Of a DNA stretch of 64,000 nucleotides, positions 1 through 6,802 are shown one piece after another. The notes beneath the pieces were generated by a model. That model saw nothing but the letters and a program-made list of their open reading frames with translations. It was not told where the DNA came from and searched no databases. Source of the stretch: WVWN01 sp964563535 (GTDB lineage: Bacteria > RBG-13-66-14 > B26-G2 > WVWN01); contig CAZLXP010000002.1 in the NCBI GenBank assembly GCA_964563535.1, forward strand, positions 8,922-72,921, given 5' to 3'. Every line of letters starts with the position of its first letter. The first letter of the stretch is position 1. The position numbers and the translations under genes are program-made.

Positions 1-421
1 CACGGTGGACGGCCTGGGCTACGGCGACAATACCAAAGCCGCCTTGCTGACGCGGGGCCTCGTGGAAATAACGCGCCTCGGCGTGGCGCAGGGGGCCAAG
101 GCCGAGACATTCGCCGGCCTATCCGGGCTGGGCGACCTGGTCGTAACGTGTACGAGCCGCTACAGCCGCAACCGGTACGTGGGAGAGGAGTTGGGGAGAG
201 GCCGCCGGCTCGACGACATCCTGGCCTCTATGAAGATGGTGGCCGAGGGGGTGCGCACGACGAAGGTGGCTTACGAACTGTCGCGGGAGACGGGGGTAGA
301 GATGCCCATAACCGGCGAGATGTATCGCGTCATGTTCGAAGGTAAGGACCCGCGCACCGCCGTCTGCGACTTGATGGCCCGGGAACCGAAATCCGAAAAG
401 TCCGGCGCCGGCGGTCGATAG
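1..421 (+). CDS. gpsA: glycerol-3-phosphate dehydrogenase [NAD(P)+], C-terminal part
   Basis: The open frame enters from outside the window and ends at 421, leaving about 140 residues of the C-terminal domain. It carries the GpsA signatures GDNTKAALLTRGL, the GLSGLGDL motif, TSRYSRN and the terminal 'EG..T' and 'MPI' segments that bind glycerol phosphate and close the active site. GpsA reduces dihydroxyacetone phosphate to sn-glycerol 3-phosphate for phospholipid synthesis in the cytoplasm. The N-terminal Rossmann domain lies upstream. The gene is followed after 37 nt by a microcompartment vertex gene that has its own promoter in the gap, so the two are probably separate transcription units. 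The identification is secure; the 5' end is missing only because of the window edge. Confidence 0.95.
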   Translation, partial: TVDGLGYGDNTKAALLTRGLVEITRLGVAQGAKAETFAGLSGLGDLVVTCTSRYSRNRYVGEELGRGRRLDDILASMKMVAEGVRTTKVAYELSRETGVEMPITGEMYRVMFEGKDPRTAVCDLMAREPKSEKSGAGGR

Positions 422-424
422 GGC

Positions 425-453
425 TTGAAATATCGTCGTAAAACGCTTATATT
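425..453 (+). promoter_or_regulatory. sigma70-type promoter, leaderless start
   Basis: TTGAAA at 425-430 and TATATT at 448-453 are separated by exactly 17 nt. The ATG of the first vertex gene is at 459, only 5 nt after the -10 box, so a normal transcription start (about 7 nt past the -10) would fall on the start codon. No Shine-Dalgarno sequence is present. The mRNA is predicted to be leaderless. Confidence 0.65.
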
Positions 454-458
454 TAAAT

Positions 459-773
459 ATGCGCCTCGGCACCGTGGTCGGGATGGTGGTGTCGACCGTC
501 AAGGACGACGGCCTTTTGGGGTTGAAGCTCCTCGTCGTCGAAGACGCTGACGTACGCGGCCGGCGGAAGGGTTCGGCTTACGTCGCCGTCGACGCGGTGG
601 GCGCCGGGAGGGGAGAGTTGGTATTGACCGCGGCCGGGTCGTCGGCGCGTCAAACGGCGCTCACGAGAGACCGACCCGTGGACGCGGTCGTGATGGCCAT
701 CGTCGAAACGGTGGAGGCCGGCGGCGAGATTACCTACCGCAAAGCGGCGGGGGGGCGTGATGAAGGCGGGTAG
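459..773 (+). CDS. EutN/CcmL-family microcompartment vertex protein (BMC-P), copy 1
   Basis: The 104-residue protein has the full EutN/CcmL pattern: an N-terminal MRLGTVVGMVVSTVK strand pair, the GLKLLVVE segment, the central VAVDAVGAGRGELVL loop, GSSARQT and the C-terminal PVDAVVMAIVE strand. Members of this family form pentamers that cap the vertices of bacterial microcompartment shells. It is the copy closest to the family consensus; the GSSARQT motif is intact here and lost in the next two. Length is normal (about 90-105). The start codon ATG 459 sits 5 nt after a -10 box with no ribosome binding site. Its 3' end overlaps the next vertex gene. No hexameric shell protein (BMC-H) is in the window, so which compartment it serves is inferred. 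Confidence 0.88.
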   Translation: MRLGTVVGMVVSTVKDDGLLGLKLLVVEDADVRGRRKGSAYVAVDAVGAGRGELVLTAAGSSARQTALTRDRPVDAVVMAIVETVEAGGEITYRKAAGGRDEGG

Positions 774-1038
774 AGTCATAGGGTCGGTGGTGGCGTCGCG
801 GGTAGCCGAAGGGCTCGAGGGGCGGAGGTTCTTGTTGACGGTGCCCGTCGACGACGGCGACGACGTCACGGGAGAAGAGTTCGTGGCGTGCGACGTGGTG
901 GGAGCCGGCCGCGGGTCTCGGGTAATTTGGATAGGGGGTAAGGAAGCGGCTTTGGCTTTTGGCCGGGACGACATTCCGGTAGATGCCACCTGCGTCGCGA
1001 TATTGGAACGGCACGGCCGGCGAGAGGAAAACGACTGA
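760..1038 (+). CDS. EutN/CcmL-family microcompartment vertex protein (BMC-P), copy 2
   Basis: The 92-residue product keeps the family frame: MKAGRVIGSVVAS at the start, GRRFLLTVPV, FVACDVVGAGRGSRVIW in the middle and PVDATCVAILE at the end. The GSSAR loop of copy 1 is replaced by GGKEAAL. Two start codons are adjacent (GTG 757, ATG 760); ATG with the G-rich tract just upstream is preferred. It overlaps copy 1 by 14 nt and its TGA overlaps the ATG of copy 3, so the three are almost certainly translated from one mRNA. Divergence between the three copies suggests distinct vertex positions or interaction partners rather than a recent duplication. Confidence 0.85.
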   Translation: MKAGRVIGSVVASRVAEGLEGRRFLLTVPVDDGDDVTGEEFVACDVVGAGRGSRVIWIGGKEAALAFGRDDIPVDATCVAILERHGRREEND

Positions 1039-1301
1039 TGGAGTTGGGTCGCGTCTTAGGGCCTGCGCCCTCAAATGTCAAACATCCGGCGCTCGACGGT
1101 TTAAAACTCGTCTTCGTCGAGGCCGAGGGGAAGGGAAAACGAGGGGTGGTAGTGGCCTGGGACGTGGTGGACGCGGGCCCGGGCGACAGGGTCCTGATAA
1201 TGAGGGAAGGCGGTGCCGCGGTAAGGCTATTGCGCCGGGGCGCGGCGCCCGTCCGGACGGTGTTGGTAGCGCAGGTAGATAGGGTAGACCGTGAACGGTA
1301 A
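1038..1301 (+). CDS. EutN/CcmL-family microcompartment vertex protein (BMC-P), copy 3
   Basis: The 87-residue product begins MELGRVLGPAPSNVK, continues with GLKLVFVEAE and VVVAWDVVDAGPGDRVLI and ends VRTVLVAQVDRVD, matching the EutN/CcmL fold order. It is the most diverged copy: the canonical GAGRG loop reads DAGPGD. It starts inside the stop codon of copy 2 (TGATG) and its end overlaps the next reading frame, a STAS-domain protein, by 11 nt, which links shell-vertex and regulatory genes in one operon. Shell-vertex function is inferred from the family; three BMC-P paralogs in one locus are known from Planctomycetes/Verrucomicrobia-type microcompartments. Confidence 0.8.
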   Translation: MELGRVLGPAPSNVKHPALDGLKLVFVEAEGKGKRGVVVAWDVVDAGPGDRVLIMREGGAAVRLLRRGAAPVRTVLVAQVDRVDRER

Positions 1302-3009
1302 AACGACAACGAACGGCGTTTCCTTCGATCGCAACGTCGGCGGCGGGGCTACGATGGCCACCGTCACCGGCCGCGTTGGAATCGAAGAGGCGAACGAACT
1401 CCAACGCCGCTTCGACGAGGTATTCAAGGCCGGTCGGCCGTGGGTAATTATTCGGATGAAGGACGTCGATTTCATATGTTCCGCGGGGATGGGGACGTTG
1501 CTTTCGGCGGTGGGCGAAGCGCGCAAGAGGGGCGGGGAAGTAATTTTCGCGGATGTCTCGCCCAAAGTCCGAACCATTTTCGAGTTCCTCGATATCTGGG
1601 ATTATATAACGTCGGCGGGCGATAAAGACGCGGCGTTGGAAATGGTAGCGGCGGGGAAACGCACGCGGGCCCAATTGACGGATGCCGCCCTTACGCCTTC
1701 TTTTATGATGGACGACTTAAGGGCCAAGCTCAACGAGGGGATCCGTTTAAGTAAGGACGGCAAAATCAAGGACGCCTTGGCGTATTTCAACGCCGTCGTC
1801 AAGGCAGACAAAGATAACACGACGGCGCTGGTGTGGAAGGCCAGCCTGCTGGAGCGATTGGGGCAATACGGCGAAGCGCGCCGTTTGTATAGACGCGTTT
1901 CCGAAATCGGCCGCGGCGACCCCCGGCTTTTGTCGTATGCCCGCGGCCGTCTCGAAAAACTCGACCAGAAGTTGCAGGTGACGACGGACCGCGAAAAAGC
2001 CTTCGAGCAACTGCGGGCCGCCGTCCGCACCTTGGCCGAGGCCCCTGCCCGGACGCCGGTTTTCTTCAACCCCGAACGGACGATCGAATCGAGTAAAGCT
2101 CCTTTCTTGGAATGCTTTCGCACGTGGGACGACGGCACCTATTACGGCGACCAACGGTCGGGGCGCTCTTTCGAAAGGGGCGGCGGTTATTTCGTGTGGA
2201 TAGGCGGCCGGGGCTTCGTCGTCGACCCCGGTAAAAATTTCGTCGTCCGTTTTGCCGAGGCCGGCCGGCGATTGGCCGATATAGAAGCCATAATCGTTAC
2301 CAACGTCGCGTGGGATTACGGCGCCGAGTTGGAACCCCTCCTGGAAGCATTTAGCCGCTATAATAAAGCCGGCATAGGTCCTGCCAGGAAGGTCGAAGTT
2401 TTGGTTAACGGGGCGGTATACAAAAAAAATTATTCGTGGTTTTCGGCCCTTGGCAACGCGGTCCATAAATTGACGGTTCTTTATCCCGGCCACGCCTTCC
2501 GCGTCGGCGACACTACGCTTTACGTTAAGTTCGGCGACATCTCGGAAGGGCGGCCCGATGACGCGCTGGGTTTGGTGTTTACCGCCGGGCGTGCCAATTT
2601 CGGATATGTTGGTGACGTGGTCTGCCGCGACTTGGAAGCGTTGGCCGCTCAATACCTGGCGGCCCGGGGTTACGTGTTACTCGCGCACGTGGGGGACGTC
2701 TATGACGGCGAAAGCACTTCCTCCGAACGGCCTGCCGAGTGCCGCGGCGTCGAAGCCGTGGGGCGGTTGCTCTCGGAGGTCAAGCCGTCTATCGGCCTGT
2801 TGGGGAAAATATCCAACGTGACCGATCCCGTGGCGTTGAGCGAGGCGATTGCCAAAGCGGCCGCGGTTCGTTGTTTACCGGTCGACGTCGGCTTAACGGT
2901 GAATCTCGAAACATCCGAAATATTTACGGCTGCCGGCCTTACGCCGCCGACGGCGTTGAACGTGTATAAAGGGGGAGACTACCGTCTACATTATGATGCG
3001 GCCACGTAA
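1291..3009 (+). CDS. STAS-TPR-degenerate metallo-beta-lactamase-fold regulator
   Basis: The 572-residue cytoplasmic protein has three parts. Residues 1-115 form a STAS domain (anti-anti-sigma type) with VDFICSAGMGTLL, placing Ser64 at the usual phosphorylation loop. Residues about 132-215 hold tetratricopeptide-like helices (DALAYFNAVVKADKDN, GEARRLYRRV). Residues about 270-510 resemble a metallo-beta-lactamase fold (FVVDPGKNFVVRFAEAG, IEAIIVTN, LLSEVKPSIGLLGKI), but the HxHxDH metal site is replaced by NVAWDY, so metal catalysis is unlikely. GTG 1291 is chosen because the first STAS strand lies before the next ATG (1354). It overlaps the third vertex gene. The STAS call is good; the MBL call is by pattern only. 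No kinase or phosphatase partner (SpoIIAB or SpoIIE type) is nearby. Confidence 0.72.
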   Translation: MNGKTTTNGVSFDRNVGGGATMATVTGRVGIEEANELQRRFDEVFKAGRPWVIIRMKDVDFICSAGMGTLLSAVGEARKRGGEVIFADVSPKVRTIFEFLDIWDYITSAGDKDAALEMVAAGKRTRAQLTDAALTPSFMMDDLRAKLNEGIRLSKDGKIKDALAYFNAVVKADKDNTTALVWKASLLERLGQYGEARRLYRRVSEIGRGDPRLLSYARGRLEKLDQKLQVTTDREKAFEQLRAAVRTLAEAPARTPVFFNPERTIESSKAPFLECFRTWDDGTYYGDQRSGRSFERGGGYFVWIGGRGFVVDPGKNFVVRFAEAGRRLADIEAIIVTNVAWDYGAELEPLLEAFSRYNKAGIGPARKVEVLVNGAVYKKNYSWFSALGNAVHKLTVLYPGHAFRVGDTTLYVKFGDISEGRPDDALGLVFTAGRANFGYVGDVVCRDLEALAAQYLAARGYVLLAHVGDVYDGESTSSERPAECRGVEAVGRLLSEVKPSIGLLGKISNVTDPVALSEAIAKAAAVRCLPVDVGLTVNLETSEIFTAAGLTPPTALNVYKGGDYRLHYDAAT

Positions 3010-3071
3010 GGCGGGAAACGAAAGGCGACCTCTAAACTAAGCCATAAGGGCGGTTTTGCAGGAAGGTAAAC

Positions 3072-3455
3072 ATGAAAGATTTTCAAATTAAAAGGGTCGA
3101 AGAGAGCAAGGACGGCTGCGTCGTCGTGGCGGTGGAAGGCCAGGTCGGCATTGAAGAAGCCGCGCAGGTTTCCAAGTTCTTCGAGGAGATCGAGAACGAG
3201 GGTATCGTTTGGGTTGTGGTGAGCCTCGAGGGCGTCGATTTCATAAGCACGGCCGGCGTAGGGGCGTTATTGTACGCCGTCGGCGGCGCCAGAAAACGGG
3301 GCGGCGAGATCGTCTTTATCCAATTTTCTCCCAAAACGAAAGCGGTCTTCGAGTTCCTCGACCTCCACGATTTCATCGTTACGGCCGCCGACAAAGAAAG
3401 CGGCCTGCAAGTTGTCAAAGACATCAGAAGCGGCGCCCGACGGTTGAACGAGTAA
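3072..3455 (+). CDS. STAS-domain protein (anti-sigma factor antagonist type)
   Basis: The 127-residue protein is a single STAS domain with VDFISTAGVGALLYAVGGAR, where Ser59/Thr60 occupy the phosphorylation loop used by SpoIIAA-like antagonists. It is closely related to the STAS part of the preceding gene (shared VGIEEA, RKRGGE, SPKTKAVFEFLD), so the two arose by duplication. AGGAAGG lies 6 nt before the ATG. It is the last gene of the vertex-STAS operon; the next gene is convergent. A partner-switching role, sequestering or releasing an anti-sigma factor in a phosphorylation-dependent way, is the family expectation; the target is unknown. Confidence 0.85.
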   Translation: MKDFQIKRVEESKDGCVVVAVEGQVGIEEAAQVSKFFEEIENEGIVWVVVSLEGVDFISTAGVGALLYAVGGARKRGGEIVFIQFSPKTKAVFEFLDLHDFIVTAADKESGLQVVKDIRSGARRLNE

Positions 3456-3515
3456 AGGGGGCGCCGCCCGGTCGGCAGCAGCGATTCCAAGGTTAGCCGC
3501 TAACGGGGCAACAGC

Positions 3516-5714
3516 TTACAGCGTAACCCGGTATATAATACCTCCGAACAACACCTCGACTTTTTCGCCCAAAGCAAAGTAAGGGGCGAGGCCGGGGTGT
3601 TCTTCTAATAATTCAAAATACTCCTTACTGCCGAAGTCGACGTCGACGGCCTCTTCGTCGGCCCCTTCGTCGAGGGCCAAGTCGTGCCAAATGCCGTCGA
3701 CCAGCCGGAAGCTTTTTCCCTCGACGTAGCGCACCGCGCCGCCCCCGTACGGGGAAGGGGCGACGGCCGTCCGCTTCAGGTCGCCGATAGCCTTCGATTC
3801 GCGTACGGAGAGTTCTTCCGCGCTAGCCGGCGCCCGGAAGCCCTCCCCGCTTCTCATCCACGCGCCGGCGGAAGCCAAATCCCTATCGGCTGCGCCGAGG
3901 CCGCTCCATACCGCCGCGGGAGGGTGTTTCGCCGCCGGCCCCGTTTCCTCCACCAGGTACGACGTATACGGCGTAGGGATACCGTATCGTTTGGACAACG
4001 TTACGACGGCGTCGACCAATTCTTTATCCTCGCCCTCGAGCTTAATCTGTTCCAAGAGGAAGCCGACCTTACGCGCGGCCCACAACGCCGGGATGTATTT
4101 ATTGTCGCGGCTTTTTCCCGCTGCGGCGGCGAGGTTATACCGGAAGTGTTCCAGGCGCCCCGCGCGCTCGCCCGAAATCGTTAAGGCGCCGTCCGCCAGT
4201 TCGCCCCTATACCGCCCCAGGACCGTGAGTTGGGTCCCGGCGAAGATGTCCGGCATCGACGCCGGATACGAGTCGTAAAATTCCACGTTCTCCCAAGCGA
4301 GCTTCACGTCGGTGAGGATCGGCTTGGAAATCTTGTCGTAGAAAGAGGTTACGGCTAAGTCGAGGTCCTCGCCCGGTTCGACGTATTGCGCGGTGCCGCC
4401 GTTTTTGCGAGCCAGGCCGTCGAGGAGCTCGGCCTTGACGTTATAACCTACGCCGAAGCAGAAGAGGCGGGCGTTAATTTTCTCGTTAGCCGCTGCGACG
4501 TGGGCGACGATGTCCGCAACGTTCCGTTCGCCGACCGTCGGCTTGCCGTCCGTGAGGAAGACGACCATGGTGGTCGCGACCCGGTCGGCGGCCGCGGACG
4601 AAAGGCTTTTCGCCAAAGCGCCGTCGACGTTAGTGCCGCCGCCGGCGGTCAACCCGTTCAAGAAGTCGAGGCCGGCCTCGACGTTCGCCGCGGTCGCCGC
4701 GACCGTCGTATCGCGGAATAGCGTCGGTTGTTCGTTGAAGGGCACGATGTTGAAACGGTCGCCCGGGCCCAGCTGTCTAAGGCAATAGCTTACGGCTTCT
4801 TTGACCTGTTCGACCTTTCCCCCCGCCATCGAGCCCGATATGTCTATCGCGAAGATAAGTTCTTTGGGTTCGGGAGTCGTGACCGGCGCCGGCGGCGGCG
4901 TGATAACCAGGATGGCGTACCCGTCGTCGCCGCCTTCCTTGTGGGCGAGAACGCTCGCGCCCATTTCGGCCGTGCCGCCGCGGTAATAAATGACGAGGTC
5001 CTCCGCCGGTTTAACGTTTTTAACGCGGTATTGTACGGAGGCCGTCGTCGGGGTTTTTCGCTCGAGTTGGATTTTATGGGAGGGGGAAAATACGTTTTCG
5101 ATGGCGACGCTCGATATTATGCTCACGTTCACGTCGACGTCTTCTATCGGCTCGCGGCTGAACCGCTCCGTATCCAACGGGTATACGAATTTAACCAGGC
5201 CGCCGTCGAACGGTAGGAGCTCGGAATACGTGATCTCGACGCGTTTTTGGCTTTTCGCCGGAATGGGGTAGACCCGCGCCTTGACGGCGCCGCGGCCCAT
5301 GTATTCTAAAAGGGCCGGGTCCTTGTTCTGGCTGACCAGTTTTCGGTATTCGGTCGCGGCTTCGTCGGCGTCGAGCATCGTTCCCTCCACCGGTTTCCCG
5401 TCCACCTGGAGCGAAAAACGGTCGACGGCCGCGCCCTTGGGCAAGGGGAAAATATATATACCTTCTACGTCGAAGTTATACGGGTTTGCGAAAAGCTCGT
5501 CGACGTGGGTGGTGGCTACTTGGTCCTCGATAGTCGTCTCGACGTGGTGGTATTTGATGTCGAGGCTGTAGCGTTCCGGTATCGGCTCGGGCTTGGGCCA
5601 AGGCGGCATCGGATACGGGATCGGTATGATTATGCCGTCGGCGCCGCCTACGGCCGGCAACAACGCCCATAATGCCGTTAACGTTAGCGCGCCGTAAATT
5701 AATCTATGATTCAT
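3516..5714 (-). CDS. VIT and von Willebrand A domain surface/periplasmic protein
   Basis: The 732-residue protein starts with a signal peptide (MNHRLIYGALTLTALWALLP, then GGADG). A vault/inter-alpha-trypsin (VIT) domain follows, recognisable by TTHVDELFANPYNFDVEG and FPLPKGAAVDRF. A VWA domain comes next, with a complete MIDAS metal site starting ELIFAIDISGSMAGGK and continuing through FLTDGKPTVGE. This pairing occurs in inter-alpha-trypsin inhibitor heavy-chain-like proteins and bacterial 'sortase-target' proteins, usually involved in adhesion or protein-protein contacts outside the cytoplasm. No LPXTG or sorting domain is visible at the C-terminus. ATG 5714 is preferred to GTG 5723 because AGGTG sits 6 nt before it. 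It lies between the STAS genes and the aldolase; a link to either is not shown. Confidence 0.88.
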   Translation of the reverse strand: MNHRLIYGALTLTALWALLPAVGGADGIIIPIPYPMPPWPKPEPIPERYSLDIKYHHVETTIEDQVATTHVDELFANPYNFDVEGIYIFPLPKGAAVDRFSLQVDGKPVEGTMLDADEAATEYRKLVSQNKDPALLEYMGRGAVKARVYPIPAKSQKRVEITYSELLPFDGGLVKFVYPLDTERFSREPIEDVDVNVSIISSVAIENVFSPSHKIQLERKTPTTASVQYRVKNVKPAEDLVIYYRGGTAEMGASVLAHKEGGDDGYAILVITPPPAPVTTPEPKELIFAIDISGSMAGGKVEQVKEAVSYCLRQLGPGDRFNIVPFNEQPTLFRDTTVAATAANVEAGLDFLNGLTAGGGTNVDGALAKSLSSAAADRVATTMVVFLTDGKPTVGERNVADIVAHVAAANEKINARLFCFGVGYNVKAELLDGLARKNGGTAQYVEPGEDLDLAVTSFYDKISKPILTDVKLAWENVEFYDSYPASMPDIFAGTQLTVLGRYRGELADGALTISGERAGRLEHFRYNLAAAAGKSRDNKYIPALWAARKVGFLLEQIKLEGEDKELVDAVVTLSKRYGIPTPYTSYLVEETGPAAKHPPAAVWSGLGAADRDLASAGAWMRSGEGFRAPASAEELSVRESKAIGDLKRTAVAPSPYGGGAVRYVEGKSFRLVDGIWHDLALDEGADEEAVDVDFGSKEYFELLEEHPGLAPYFALGEKVEVLFGGIIYRVTL

Positions 5715-5814
5715 AGTAAACACCTCATCCTGAGTTAAGGGGCCGCTTTTCGTATAATTTGACGCGTTGGGCGGGGTATCCGTTTAACCGTCGTTGCCGG
5801 CGCGGGTGCGCCGC

Positions 5815-6573
5815 TTACGCCGTCGGGCCGCGCAAACGGGCCAAGACCCGCCGGACCGCTTCGCGCAAAAGCGCGTCGTCTTCGAACGCGGCGCCGTTTT
5901 CGGCCGGCGCGTCGCATATCGCGCAGGGAATGTTGAGAGGGGCCTTGCCGGGCGTTACGGTCATGAGTTTCGCGACGTCGTCGGACGTAAGCAAGGATAC
6001 GCGGCCGAGTTGCCGTGCTACCAGCATGACGCGCGCGAACTGTTCCACCTTCTCGAGCGTGAAGAAAGCCTCCCATAACGTCGCGCCGAGCGTGACGGTC
6101 CCGTGGTTGGCTAGGAGGAAAGCGTTATGGTCGCGGAGCTTAGGCCGGATGCTTTCCGGTACCTCGGCCGTCGACGGCGTCGCGTACGGCGCCAGCGGCA
6201 CGTTGCCCAGCGTCGTCACCACCTCCGGCAATACGCATTCCGCCAGCGGCATACGGGCGACGGCGAAACCCGTCGCCGTCGGCGGGTGGGCGTGGACGAC
6301 GCCGCCCACGTCCGGCCGCTCCTGGTATATCTCGAGGTGGAGCAGGATTTCGCTCGAGGCGTTGCGGTGCCCCTCTACGCGCCGGCCCGCGAGGTCTAAG
6401 ACGACGACGTCGTCCGCGGCGAGCATCCCTTTGCAAAGTCCCGCCGGCGTAGCGACTATAAGGTCCGTGCCGACGCGGCAGCTCATGTTGCCGTCCGTCG
6501 CGACGACGAAACCCCGGTCGTAACAGCGCCGGCCTATCTCCACGATTTCCCTGCGGCCTTGCCAGATATTCAT
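5815..6573 (-). CDS. class II aldolase, L-fuculose-phosphate aldolase type, with encapsulation-like tail
   Basis: The 252-residue protein is a class II aldolase/adducin family member. The zinc ligands are visible as His94 and His96 (HAHPP) and His157 (ANHG), and Glu75 (SSEILLHLE) is the catalytic acid. The family cleaves fuculose-1-phosphate or rhamnulose-1-phosphate to dihydroxyacetone phosphate and lactaldehyde. It is longer than E. coli FucA (215 residues) because of a C-terminal extension: a CAIC pair (217-220), a short linker rich in Ala/Gly, then an amphipathic helix EDDALLREAVRRVLARL (231-247). That linker-plus-helix is the standard look of microcompartment encapsulation peptides. With three vertex genes 4.5 kb away, a compartment-targeted aldolase is likely. 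Start ATG 6573 has GAGGAA 6 nt upstream. Confidence 0.88.
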   Translation of the reverse strand: MNIWQGRREIVEIGRRCYDRGFVVATDGNMSCRVGTDLIVATPAGLCKGMLAADDVVVLDLAGRRVEGHRNASSEILLHLEIYQERPDVGGVVHAHPPTATGFAVARMPLAECVLPEVVTTLGNVPLAPYATPSTAEVPESIRPKLRDHNAFLLANHGTVTLGATLWEAFFTLEKVEQFARVMLVARQLGRVSLLTSDDVAKLMTVTPGKAPLNIPCAICDAPAENGAAFEDDALLREAVRRVLARLRGPTA

Positions 6574-6612
6574 AATCTATTCCTCGGAAAACTTAGTTAT
6601 CGCGCCTTATAT

Positions 6613-6726
6613 CGTTATACGTAAGAGATATTTAAGCTATTTATTTATGTATATTACTTTAACTATGTTTATGCGGGCCGTGTGGTTAAATGCCGCGGCT
6701 AAATGCGGCGCTTACGTATGACGTAA
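6613..6726. promoter_or_regulatory. paired 13-bp motif upstream of the aldolase
   Basis: CTTACGTATGACG reads on the + strand at 6711-6723, and CTTACGTATAACG reads on the - strand at 6625-6613, one mismatch apart and in opposite orientation. The first copy also sits in a perfect inverted repeat TTACGT-N3-ACGTAA (6712-6726). Both lie upstream of the aldolase gene on an AT-rich stretch, as an operator pair might. No regulator is identified. Confidence 0.35.
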
Positions 6727-6751
6727 ATATAACATCGCGAGGGCGAGTTGG

Positions 6752-6783
6752 CAAAGAAAAACCCGCCCTGTCGCGGGCGGGTT
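6752..6783 (-). terminator. intrinsic terminator
   Basis: A 9-bp GC-rich stem (AACCCGCCC at 6760-6768 with GGGCGGGTT at 6775-6783, 6-nt loop) is followed on the - strand by a TTTTCTTT tract. It lies 20 nt after the stop codon of the secreted protein that ends at 6803. Confidence 0.85.
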
Positions 6784-6802
6784 TCATGGTTTTATCTCCG
6801 GC

